Source: Rhododendron vialii (lineage: Eukaryota; Streptophyta; Magnoliopsida; Ericales; Ericaceae). Taken from it: a DNA stretch of 64,000 nucleotides. The stretch spans positions 16,176,001 to 16,240,000 of the forward strand of contig NC_080569.1 in assembly GCF_030253575.1 (NCBI RefSeq), in the 5' to 3' direction. The first letter of the stretch is position 1; every line of letters begins with the position of its first letter. The notes beneath the pieces were generated by a model. The model saw only the letters and a list, made by a program, of their open reading frames with translations. It was not told the origin of the DNA and did not search any database. Below, in pieces: positions 11,709 to 22,180 of the stretch. The position numbers and the translations under genes are program-made.

Positions 11709-13863
11709 GCATGAGCTTTGGACTCTAGGCAGGCGCCAGGCGGTGTGCACGAGAGCACAAGTATTTAGTAGCATGTGCCGGATGAAGAAAAATAAATAGG
11801 ACCCATTTTCCGGTTATGTAATTTACTAGTTTTTTACTACTCGGTTAGACTCATTTTCTAGAGGCAATAAAAATTTAAAAAAAAAAAAAAAAAGGGACTC
11901 ATTTTCTAGTGCAAATTATTACAGTCGGTTAGACATTAATAAAGTACACGTATCTTACAATCTGTCTCAAAATCCTACAAATCACTCCCAACACAAACAT
12001 GGTTCGATCATGATGCAACAGATATTCAATAGATTTGATATAGTATGATATGGAACTCAATAACATAGACGGTTCCGAATAACTCACGAGACCTCAATCT
12101 CCGTAGCGGCTGAGTGAGTACGGTGTACTTTTTACTGGGAGTGAGTACTTCTTCTGTGCACTTGAATTCACCAAATCATATTTCTTTTTCTCTCTTTTCG
12201 AGTCAGTCATAGCATGCATGGTCAAATTTGGCTTTCGGATCTTTTTTGCTACATACTATGAAACAGTCCATCAAGGTATATTTTAGTTGCCGATCAAAAA
12301 AAAGGTATATTTTAGTTGTTTCATGCACCCATTCCTTTTGATCCTATATTTGGGTGTATCTCTCCCTAGTTTCCTTGAGAGCATTTTCAACTCATCTCTA
12401 AAATTCTAAAATAGAGGATGAATGTGACATATTGATCGAGGAAAGATTTTATAATTTATTCTATCTAAACCCTTGTAAATTAAATATGGGTTCAAACCAT
12501 ACCAATATATCCACTCTACAATATGGGCGGGTTGGATGATTGGGTTATAAATGAGCGGATATGGGTGGATTCATGGGCCGGGTTGCAAATTGCCAACTTT
12601 AGTCTTACATGTGGCGTTACAATTCTCACCCGGCCAGTGCTTTGTGAAAAAAAATTTGATCTCCGAAATTCGTGTAAACGAATTGTGAATCTCATTTTTA
12701 AATTGGATCAACCAACAAAGTTGAGCCGTTCCACTTAATTGAATTGAAAATGTTTTACGGACGTATAGGATCATTCGAATTATCGGATCCATCAATTGCA
12801 TGTAACAAAATTTCATCTTTTCTTTTTTATAATTCGGGTGTCTGGGTTAATTTACGCGCATAATCGTGAAGTCCAATTCCACCATCCATTTGAGGAGAGA
12901 CCCAATTAAAACTGAACAAAAATTCACCTTCCCTCCAATTAAATATTGGAAACTAGTAGATGGAAAATAATGAACAATTAGAAATTTTCTATCGAAAACC
13001 TCATGCAAAATGATTTTGGCAGTCCTTTTCTAAAATTCTGAGGAACCTAATTAAAGTGGTTTACTCGAATGAAAGATGAAGGTAAAACGGCAAACACGTG
13101 ACATGTATAAATGTGGCATGCAGTCTAGCTCTTATGTACGTGCAAGTATAAATTAATGTGGAATTTTATGCCGATTACCACTGACTAGGAGATCCACATA
13201 TTTCATTCTTCACCCACGGATTTCAAGGTGAGAGGAAAGTGTATGTTCATGGAATTAATATCAAAGTCCAACATAAGACCGAGATCGAATTTTAGAAAAT
13301 GATGTTCTAACCCTAACAACGATTTGAGATTTAATTATTAAAACGATCTCTCCGCATCATGATCTAGACGCAAACACCCCGTCCGGACGAGGTCTGTTTG
13401 GATTGCCATCAATACCATCCGAACAGGAGATACTGCAAGATCTCTTCTTTTTTTTCCTTCCTTCGCGGCCGTCCCAATGACCTTCAGCTCCATCCGGACA
13501 GAAACTACTGTGAGCGTCAATCTGGACTTCACACCCCAACAGATTTTTGTCAAAACACTAGGGAACATCACAGGAAATATATTAAAAAATTGGTCTAAGG
13601 TGGACGCGGGGTTTGGTGAAACTCTATAATGGATCTATCACTTAATCTCCCAAATATATATATTTCTTTCACATGGAAAAAAAATATATTTAGATATTGT
13701 ATTTTACTTTACTAGTGTATAATATCTTCTCAATTCGATAAATAATAGTATACGCAATGAAATTAATAATTCAATGGTTGCTGAGTACGTACGCATCCCA
13801 GGTCATATAGTAGTAATTCACACAAATCACACTGTACGTATGATCTCATTCAAATGCATGGGA

Positions 13864-13902
<39 letters not shown>

Positions 13903-14172
13903 TCAATGGTTGCTAAGTATGGACTGACGATCTTCACTTAAAATAGGATTTATTTATTTATAGTCAAAATGAGCATGCCACATGGAATGGATCTGTTTAA
14001 TTACTACCAGCCATCATCATCAGTTGCCTCCTTTGAAGGAAAGAAATTATGTGTCACAATCCTCATCAGTAGTCAACTGAGGCTTGCTGCTTTGAACAAA
14101 TTGACTCGAATTAATTTAATTGTTGTTAACAAAATACTCCTAAAATGTTTCAACTCAAAAGATACGGAAAAA
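11709..14172. other. Long intergenic stretch, no gene supported
   Basis: AT-rich, with an (AAT)n microsatellite at 13864-13901. Short frames at 12523-12816 and 13338-13598 have no recognisable domains. AATTCAATGGTTGCT is repeated directly at about 13768 and 13899, on either side of the microsatellite. Confidence 0.5.
13864..13901. repeat. (AAT)n microsatellite
   Basis: About 12 AAT/ATA repeat units. Confidence 0.95.
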
Positions 14173-14197
14173 CTAAGGCCAATTCTAGTTTTCCATC

Positions 14198-14777
14198 TGT
14201 GGAGGCTTCGGTTATGGCCTCGGTAAACATACTACCGATAACCGAGGTCCCATAGTTGGTACAATCCGTAGTCCTGTACAGGCGAGTCCTTGGAATTATA
14301 CTTATACTCACCGGCTCGGTATCAATCCTCCTGTTAGCGCTTCGGTTCGTTACTGAGGCATACATTCCGTTAAAGATCTCTGGAAGGAATGAAGCCTCCC
14401 AGGAGGGGACTAGGAGCAGTATGTGGCAGGTAGGATCACCTAGGCCAGGTCTGGCCATGTGCTTCGTAACCGCCTTATCCGGTGAGTCATCTGTGATGTC
14501 ACCCGAGGCGGTTACCCGAGCGTATCCTTTACGCGCTACCTTGGAGGACAAGTAAACCTAGGTCTATAAATACAAAGGGACTCGAACCTAAAGAGGTATG
14601 CCATTCCTCCCTAACCCTAGACCTAAAACATCTCTCCTTACATCTAACTTGATCGTCGGAGGGTCACTAGGCTATTCCAGCCTTAGTGACTTGTTGCAGG
14701 TTCAGAGGCGGAGGAACAGAGCAGCGGAAGAGGAATACTAACTCAGGTCAAGGTCCCTCCTAAATCGAACCCCCACA
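14198..14777 (+). mobile_element. Solo LTR, 580 bp
   Basis: The segment begins TGTGGAGGC and ends CCCCCACA, the TG...CA form of LTRs, flanked by CCATC (14193-14197) and TCATC (14778-14782), a 4-of-5 target duplication. A TATA box (TATAAATA, 14565-14572) supports the plus orientation. There is no internal region or second LTR, so it is a solo LTR from unequal recombination. The superfamily cannot be told from the LTR alone. The open frames across 14150-14555 are LTR sequence, not genes. Confidence 0.8.
14565..14572 (+). promoter_or_regulatory. TATA box of the solo LTR
   Basis: TATAAATA preceded by GGTC, within the LTR and about 370 bp from its 5' end, the expected U3/R border position. Confidence 0.55.
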
Positions 14778-15547
14778 TCATCCATGTTTTGGACAGAAAA
14801 CCACCCATAGGTTGGATGGAAAAGTGTTGATCTAACCTTACCCAATATTATTGGCGCCCAATAGAACGATCATTTTAGACTTTTACTCCCAAAACCCTAA
14901 AACATGAACAAATCAAATTGGGACTTTTCATCTGGATTAATGAAAGATTAAGGATGGAATAGATGTTGAGAGCTCCCACATTCAACCACACCTTTTGGAT
15001 CATCACACTTGACAAATGATCTGAGACGTACGGTCTTGAGGCATATTGCATGTTCTGTGGAGAATTCCATTGAATAACTCAAATGCTACTAATGGTACTA
15101 CAAAAGCTAAATCCAAAGATCTAACTAAAACTTTCATAAAATAGTCGTATTCTAATGAATAATTTTAAAAGATTGAACTGCAAATAGACAAATTTAACTC
15201 TTTCTTCATCTTTAGTGTCATTGAAATAAAGCCAAACCAAAACTAGGAATCGGTTGCCCCCAAAGGGAAACAAAATATGTGAAGTTAAATGCTAGTGAAA
15301 ATTATCATCCGCCAGTAAATTCGAAGAGTGTTTCAAGTGTATTTCTCAGTAATTTCTGTACCATTTTCAAGAAAATAACAAAATGGAGAGAGGGAGAGAG
15401 AGACAAACAGAGTGGCTAAGTATGCTAGCTTTAGGGAAAAAGTAGATACATATATACATATACATACATTGATATGTTAAAAGACATTTATAGCCTTGAA
15501 CTCAGTTTTCCGTCCAAGACACAGATGGAAAACTTGAATTGGCCTTA

Positions 15548-16176
15548 GAGCATTCGCAATGTAATAATCAAAATCAAAATGTTGTTAAAGTTAGCAATGT
15601 TTGCTTAAAAAAATGTTCACATTGTAATAACCAAACTTAGCAACCTCTTAGCAACTCATCAAATTTTGGCCTTTGAATAATCAAAACTAACAACTTTTTG
15701 CCAATAATCAAATCTAACGCTTTCCACATTTTCTCAATCAAGTACACCTATCATTACACAAAACCTTTCTCTCTCTCAACAATGTTTTTCAAAAAATCAT
15801 TTTTAAACACTATTTTTTTTAGAAAATTTACAAAAAATAGTTTAACAAAACTGTTATTTTGAAAAACTTTTAAAAAAAAAAAAATTGTTTTCAAAAACCG
15901 TTTTTACAGAAAAAAAAATTTGTTTTCTTTTTGAAAAAACTAATATTTTTCACTAAACTCTTTTTTTTTCCAAAAAAAAAACTATTCAAATTATTACCAC
16001 AGTTTTTTGAATTTTGTAGTTTGAAAAGGTGACGTGGTAAGTTTTGGTTATCCAATTTTGATTATTACGTTGTGGACCTCTACAATGCTAAGGTTAGCAA
16101 TGTCTTAAATGGATAACCAAAAAGTGATGTGGCAACTTTTGATTATCCAATTTTGATTATTACATTGTGGATACTC
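15548..16176. mobile_element. PIF/Harbinger-type MITE with TTA duplication
   Basis: Ends GAGCATTCGCAATGTAATAA and (inverted) GAGTATCCACAATGTAATAA are flanked by TTA at 15545-15547 and 16177-16179. It is 629 bp, AT-rich and non-coding. The TTA duplication and TIR length fit Tourist/PIF-Harbinger derivatives. Confidence 0.8.
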
Positions 16177-16179
16177 TTA

Positions 16180-17297
16180 GTAAATATGCAATTAGTAGTT
16201 TAAGGGGCAACTACATATTTTACCCCATTGAAAAAATATGAAAAGTTGGTAAACTATCTACAAATGTTTTTTGAATAGATACATACCGCCTACCAATCAG
16301 TAATTTGTTTTTTGAATAGAGAAGTTTTTTATTTTAATTTTGTCAAAATGGTAGGAGTAGAAATTTTCATTGATAAAAGGAGCTCAATATGTTAAATAAC
16401 ATGTTTATCCTCTCCCAAGAGAATACAATAACCAGATAGGAGGCTTAAATTTTCAAGTTTTGACTCCAAACCAAAACCACGCAATTAAACCACAAGCCAG
16501 ACACCTCTCTCTACAAACTTCTAGGGTTTAGCTGAGGGACGGCACCCGCTGCTAGACGCCTCCCGATCTCTTCTCTTCTTCTCTACTTTTCTCTCCCTCA
16601 CGTTTCTATCTCTTTATTCCCTCGATCTCCTTCCTTCACCCTTTCTCCCCTCCCTCGGATCTCGATTGGCATTTCTTCTTTTTCTATTTTCTCCCCTCAC
16701 CGCCCCTTCTTTTCGACCTAGTTTGTTTTCTCTCCATTTGGTTCTCCTTTTCGGTTTTCTGCTGGGTTAACCGAGCTTTTGCTTAATGGCATTGGGGTTC
16801 TACAGTGGTGGACGACTTGATCGGTGTGACTCCCGCCATGTCCACTGCTGGGTGGCTCGGTTCTTGCCGAAAGGTTTGGGCGAGCAACCACAACAGCTTT
16901 TGGGTTTGGTTGCTGTCAGATCGTCTTCTTTTGGTTCGGCCGGTGGTGGCTTTGGTGGGAGGAGGAGGCGGTTTGGCTGTCTGATGTAGGTGGCTGGTGA
17001 TGGTTTGGGCGGCTGTTTGGAGTTTCCATTGGATTCAAATGTATTTTTTGTTATTAATTTCTTTTTTATCATTAATTTCTGTTATTAGTTGCACGCAGAG
17101 ATTTTTCTTGGGCTTTTCAATAAATACTTTTCCGGCTGGGCCTTACACAAACAAATTATCTGGGCTTTAAAAGTTGTTTTGGGCCGCTTCTGAAGTACTA
17201 TCGCCCAAAAGCTACTGAAGCAATTCGGGCCTGCGGCTGAAAGCTCGACATTAAAATTTCAATTTTAGTTGACATTAAAATAATTTCAGTGACAGAT
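16180..17297 (+). other. Intergenic; leader-like CT-rich tract with short Gly/Arg frame
   Basis: From about 16520 the strand becomes pyrimidine-rich, starting with CTAGGGTTTAG, a telo-box-like motif common in plant leaders. It runs into an ATG at 16786 opening 67 codons (to 16989) rich in Gly and Arg. No homologous family is recognised and no exon structure downstream is evident. It may be a displaced promoter/leader fragment. Coding status is unsupported. Confidence 0.25.
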
Positions 17298-17300
17298 TTA

Positions 17301-18049
17301 GGGGTTGTTTGATATCACATATTCAGCACTTAAAACTGAAACAATTAAGTAATAAGTGATTAAGTAGGTTTGATAACCACATTTTACATTTCTTAATAGA
17401 TTAAGTGCCACTTAAAATATAGTGTAAAAAGTTGATAAAAATTAAGTAGCTTTGAGCTACTTAATTCTGGCTGAATTCTTATATGCTTGAATTCAACCAC
17501 CACTACCGTCGTCACTCAACCACCATTACACCACCACCGCCACAACCGCCACAACTCCCACCACCACTCTACCACCACCACCACCATCACTACTCCACTA
17601 CCACGCTACCACCACCATCACTACTCCACCACTACGCTACCACCACCGGCCACCACCATAACCATTACCACCCACCACTAATCCACTCCACCACCACCGC
17701 CACCATTACTTCGCCACCACTACTACTACCACACCACCCCTACCACGCCGTCACCGCCGCCATCACCACAACGCCACCACTGCACCACCATCATTCCACC
17801 ATCACTATCACAGCATCATCTCTCCACCGCCACCATCCCACCACCACCCTCACCACTACCATTCCATCACCACCACCACCACAATCACCAAAATTAAAAA
17901 GAATTAGAACTAAAATTAATTCATGAATTTTAATTTAGTGCTTAATATGTTTATCAAACAGTTCTTCAGCTTAAAAAATTCAGCATTTAGCTTTCAGTAC
18001 TTAACTTTTCAGCTTTCAGTTTCAGTTTTCAGTTTTATCAAACAGCCCC
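17301..18049. mobile_element. Harbinger-type MITE carrying a CAC-rich minisatellite
   Basis: Ends GGGGTTGTTTGATA and (inverted) GGGGCTGTTTGATA are flanked by TTA at 17298-17300 and 18050-18052, the PIF/Harbinger signature. Subterminal segments rich in CAGCACTTAAAACTGA-like words are inverted copies. The centre (17497-17882) is a degenerate CAC/CCA tract. Its 147-codon frame (17483-17926) is almost only His, Thr, Pro and Ser and is best read as repeat, not gene. Confidence 0.82.
17497..17882. repeat. Degenerate (CAC/CCA)n minisatellite
   Basis: Nearly 390 bp of one-strand CCA/CAC/ACC triplets with interspersed TAC and CAT. All three forward frames stay open for long stretches because of composition. 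Confidence 0.9.
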
Positions 18050-18052
18050 TTA

Positions 18053-18753
18053 GGCTAGCCTAGCCTAGCCTCCATTTTCTGTGTTTCATTTCATATCATT
18101 TAAACATTGTCATTCAATCTGTGTCAATTCTATTTCGACATCAACCTAAAATACCGTAGTCCAGAAAAAAGATTAAACAAAAAAAAAAAAAAAACCTTAG
18201 AATCCTGTGAAAGTTATTTTTCAATTTAATATTCCTTTTAGTCATGATTATTTTCAACCTTAGAAGTTTAAAAAGTTCTCCTTGAGTTATGTATGTATCA
18301 CAACATATTATTTTTGTCTTACATGGTGAGGTAATTTTTTTTTTATGCCTTGATCGATGTTTTAAGTATTTTTTTTTTAAATACAAAAATAAAACCTGTT
18401 ACTTGCATGTTAGTATAATTTTAAGCTATTGTTGTCCTCGAATTTTTTATCTTCATTGTTAATTCACAAGCGTTGTGCATCGATCCTGTGACGTACAAAA
18501 TAATATATTTTGATTGGTTTAGATAGATTGTGGTCATAATTGCCTAGCAAACAAATTAAAAAAAAAAATTTGTGGTCATAATTCAATTCGTAAAGTCTTA
18601 AATTTGCTTTATAAAAAGGTCATTATTAGAAACAAAAAGAGAAAGTGATATTAATGATTGTGTTGGATCAGATTCTCTAATAAGGCTTTTTAAGCCACCG
18701 CGAGTATGAGAGAGAACAAAATGCAATCAAAGGGACACTTTTGTGTTAACGGT
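18053..18753. other. Intergenic, nothing recognised
   Basis: AT-rich with A/T homopolymers and no supported gene. It ends at the TSD of the foldback element. Confidence 0.45.
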
Positions 18754-18762
18754 TCAAATTCA

Positions 18763-19590
18763 GGACGCGGGGGCTCTGCTGCCCACCATGGGCAGCAGCC
18801 CCTGCCCACACCTCACACACACCTCACACGGCACCGTTTTGGGAAGGAAAGAAAAATCAAACTTTTCGTTTGCAATCATATAGAGCAGAAACGTAATTAT
18901 AAGAGCCTTAGAGTTAAAATTTAATTATGTCTCTTTAAAATAATATGATCAGAATAATAAGATTTTCGTGTCAATTCAAACGGATTGAAAATTGGAGCAC
19001 TTAATTTTTTAATCATATTTTTTAATATATAAACGGTCTAAAAAAATTAAGTACGCCAAGTTTTAATTCGTTTGAACAAGTACGAAGATCTTATTATTTT
19101 AATCATATTATTCTAAAGTATCATAATTAATTTTTGTCTCTAGGGCTCTCATAATTAAGTATATGCTCTTTATTTAGGATCCGGTAGATCAGAAACGTGA
19201 TTATGAGAGCCCTATAGACAAAAATTAATTATATATCTTTAGAATAATATGATCAGAATAATAAGATCTTCGTATTTGTTCAAACGAATTAAAAATTAGC
19301 GCACTTAATTTTTTTAGACCGTTTATATATTAAAAAATATGATTAAAAATTTAAGTGCTCCAATTTTCAATCCGTTTGAATTGACGCGAAGATCTTGTTA
19401 TTCTGATCATATTATTCTAAAGAAACATAATTAAATTTTAACTCTATGACTTTCATAATCACGTTTCTACTTCAAAAGATTGCAAACGGAGAGTTTTGTT
19501 TTTTCTTTCCTTCCCAAAACGGTGCCGCGTGAGGTGTGTGTGAGGTGTGGGCAGGGGCTGCTGCCATGGTGGGCAGCAGAGCCCCCGTCC
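18763..19590. mobile_element. Palindromic foldback MULE-like element, 9-bp TSD
   Basis: The 828-bp element is an inverted repeat over nearly its whole length. It begins GGACGCGGGGGCTCTGCTG and ends with the complement GGGCAGCAGAGCCCCCGTCC. A perfect 9-bp duplication TCAAATTCA flanks it (18754-18762 and 19591-19599), the size made by Mutator-like transposases. Arm features include CACACCTCACACGGC near the tips and an interior pair of AT-rich modules (GAGCAGAAACG, AAACGGATTGAAAATTGGAG, AAACGGTCTAAAA) in inverted order. It is non-coding, and the same module occurs at 2656-4845. Confidence 0.9.
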
Positions 19591-19599
19591 TCAAATTCA

Positions 19600-20026
19600 A
19601 TGGAGTAAAAATTAGTAGTAAAAGAAAGAGATACCATGAGCTCGATCGAGCTCTGTTTCTATTCTTCAGCCCTTACCAATATACTACACACACACAAAAA
19701 AAATTAAAAATTAATAAGCTTGTCGATCCAAATTTTAATATTCTCTCCTATATGCCGCCGTCCACGTGGATCTTATACTTTTAAAATCTACCCGTTACAA
19801 GGGTAAATAAAGTCACCCGTTCATATTATGCTAATTAGATTCTCTTTTTGATTAAAAATTAATCTTGCGTTCATTAATTTGTTAACTGTCAAGTTAATCG
19901 CATATATATTTTTGTAAGAACTTAACCTTTTAATTTTAATAATAATAGTTGTAGTAAATTAATCTGTCCCAGTCCTTCCAATTACTCTTGCAATTAATCA
20001 TTATCTATATTGCTAGTTTTGAGACA
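19600..20026. other. Intergenic, nothing recognised
   Basis: AT-rich with no supported gene or element end. Confidence 0.45.
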
Positions 20027-20034
20027 TAAAACAT

Positions 20035-21109
20035 TAGGGGTGCTAATTAAGCCAAATAAGCCAAGTACACTATTTTTCAGGCTTGGCTTGACTCCTTGTT
20101 ACATGTGTTCAAGCTTACCTTGAGCTTGAAAACTTTTTGAGACGAATGGTTCAAACTTGACTCGAGTTAGAAGTTTTGTGTTCGTGATAAGCTTAGCCTG
20201 ACTAGTGAAATATACAAGTCAATCTCAAGCTTCCAAGCATGGTTTAATCTCGTGAAGTCTCGAGCTTTCAAGCTTGAGGTTAAGCTCATCAAGTTTCAAG
20301 ATGAAATGAGCTAATTCAAAACAATAAAACCCTAGTTAGAAGTGATCGCAGCTCCAAATTTTTTCAATAAACTCTTTGAATTACTCCATGGAAGATTTAT
20401 TTAGGATTTAATGTAACCCTAAATTTTCACATCTCACATGGAAGGTTTCCTATTTGGATGCAATAATACTGTAAGTAAAACTGGTAATATGGAATTATAT
20501 CTCATATTTTGAGATATTTATTAAACTATACCTACACCACAGATCCTATAAGGAATTCTTTATTTTAATAAAATACGGACCTCCCCTTTCCTGATCAAAT
20601 TTCGATGATCCGAACCGTTCACTGTGTTCAGATAGTGATTTTAAAGGTTCCGCGAGAAATCAGCAAAAAGAAAAGTTCAGGAAGTGCTTCATCTGAGCAG
20701 TTTTTATTGAACGGTTCAATGAAAAACTACTCGAATGAAGCACTTCCTGAACTCTTTTTTTTGTTGATTTCTCACATCAAACCCTTAAAATCACAAACTG
20801 AACACATTGAACGGTTCGGATCATCCAAATTTGATTGAGAAAGGGGAGGGTCTCATTTTAACAAAATAAGGGATCCCTCATAGGATATGGACTGACTATA
20901 CCTATATTTTTAGTATTTATGGAATGACCCTTTTATTCACGAGCCTAAAAAGCCAAATACTCATATGCGCAAACTTGGCTTGAATTCATAAACAAATGAA
21001 AATAAGTGATTGAGATTGGCTTATATTTTGTATAAACAAGTTTGAACAAGCCAAAAATTGAGCTAAACTTGAGCTGAGCTCAAGCTGTTTGGTTTGTTTA
21101 GAAGCCCTA
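20035..21109. mobile_element. hAT-like element (TAGGG ends), hosts a foldback insertion
   Basis: Ends TAGGGGTGCTAATTAAGCC and (inverted) TAGGGCTTCTAAACAAACC are flanked by TAAAACAT and CATAACAT, 6 of 8 matching, consistent with an old 8-bp hAT duplication. Subterminal regions carry many AAGCTTGAGCTTG-like words. There is no transposase. The element at 20535-20894 is inserted within it. Confidence 0.7.
20535..20894. mobile_element. Palindromic foldback element, 10-bp TSD
   Basis: This is a 360-bp nearly perfect hairpin: left arm CCGAACCGTTCACTGTGTTC and right arm (inverted) CCGAACCGTTCAATGTGTTC, with CAGGAAGTGCTTCAT paired to ATGAAGCACTTCCTG near the loop. The direct repeat ACTATACCTA flanks it at 20525-20534 and 20895-20904, compatible with a 9-bp Mutator-type duplication plus one chance base. 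It is related to 55873-56238. The 77-codon frame in it is hairpin sequence. Confidence 0.88.
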
Positions 21110-21117
21110 CATAACAT

Positions 21118-21687
21118 AGCATCGTTTGAGCACTCTAAAATAGCAAGTTTTATTGAAGAAAGTACTTTATCATTATTGAATTCGGTTCCTGGCCTTTTTC
21201 TTTTTGAAATTTGTTAGATATATTTAGTAGGAATGCACCCACACATTAGTCAAGGCACGCGTATATTGATCCAAACAGCTTGAGTTATCAAGAGAAAATT
21301 TGCAGCCGGAGAGAGAGTATAAAAGATCTTTGTTGAAAAAAAGGAAAAACAGAAATTAATCCACCACATTTAGTTTTTTTTTTTTTTTTTTTGTCGTTAA
21401 TCAGTTAGGGCTGATATGGCACATATGTGATAGTATCTCATTGGCTAATTATTAGGTACCGTTTTGCTAAGATTCTTATTTTTTAAGTATTTATTTTCCG
21501 TTTTACTATATGAGACATGTCATTCTCTCACAATATATCACATTTAATTTAAAAAATAAGTATTTATTTAAAAAATAAGTAGTTATTTTAGATACCCTTT
21601 GTCATTCACACCTAACTTATGATACCTAACCACATAAAATGTTGGAGTTTCTATAATAAGTACCGACACCACCACCAGTACTAACGT
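21118..21687. other. Intergenic, nothing recognised
   Basis: Contains a T-run at about 21374-21391. No gene. Confidence 0.45.
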
Positions 21688-21696
21688 ATTCACTTC

Positions 21697-22084
21697 CGAG
21701 AAACCTATAGCCACCGATGGGTGGTGGCCCAATTTTGTATCGACGGATACTCGGGGCCTATTCCGGGTCTCGCATAAATGATTCGAGTCGTTCAACAATT
21801 TAAAAAAAATCGAGTGGGCCCGCGAGAAATCAGCTCAATCCGATATGTGTAGATGTTCGATCTAATCTTCCCATTTTTAAAAAATCGGCAAAAATGGAAA
21901 GATTGTATGAAAAATGAAATGATTGGATTGAACACTTATACATATCGAATTGAGTGATTTTCCGCTAATTTTTTTTTTAAAATTCTTGAATGGCTTGAAT
22001 CATCCGTATAGGACGCAAAATAGGCTCTGCGTGCCTGTCGGTGCAAACTCGGGCCACTACCCGTTGGTGGCTGTAGCAAGGTCC
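21697..22084. mobile_element. Palindromic foldback element, 9-bp TSD
   Basis: The arms at about 21706-21825 and 21960-22075 are inverted copies (TAGCCACCGATGGGT versus its counterpart at the right end, and GATTCGAGTCGTTCAA versus TTGAATGGCTTGAATC). The direct repeat ATTCACTTC lies at 21688-21696 and 22085-22093. It is 388 bp and non-coding. A 9-bp TSD again points to Mutator-type mobilisation. Confidence 0.75.
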
Positions 22085-22115
22085 ATTCACTTCTAACATT
22101 CTATTAATGTCATTG

Positions 22116-22118
<3 letters not shown>

Positions 22119-22175
<57 letters not shown>
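22119..22175. repeat. (TA)n microsatellite
   Basis: Uninterrupted TA tract of about 57 bp. Confidence 0.95.
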
Positions 22176-22179
<4 letters not shown>

Positions 22180-22180
22180 A

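Larger units (their letters stand above)
14176..15545. mobile_element. Non-autonomous TIR element, split by a solo LTR
   Basis: The left end AGGCCAATTCTAGTTTTCC and the right end (15545 leftward) AGGCCAATTCAAGTTTTCC are inverted copies with TA outside both. If 14198-14782 is removed, the left inverted repeat continues as CATGTTTTGGACAGAAAAC, which pairs with GTGTCTTGGACGGAAAAC on the right. This shows that the LTR landed in an older element. No coding region remains. Confidence 0.75.

Noticed and set aside
14150..14555. Overlapping open frames on both strands of about 100-133 codons
   Set aside because: They lie within a solo LTR with TG...CA ends and show no protein family features.
17483..17926. 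147-codon open frame rich in His, Thr and Pro
   Set aside because: It is the translation of a CAC/CCA triplet array inside a TTA-flanked MITE; several frames are open for compositional reasons.
20605..20838. 77-codon frame with VPREISKKKSSGS
   Set aside because: Lies entirely within a hairpin transposon; its two halves are inverted copies.
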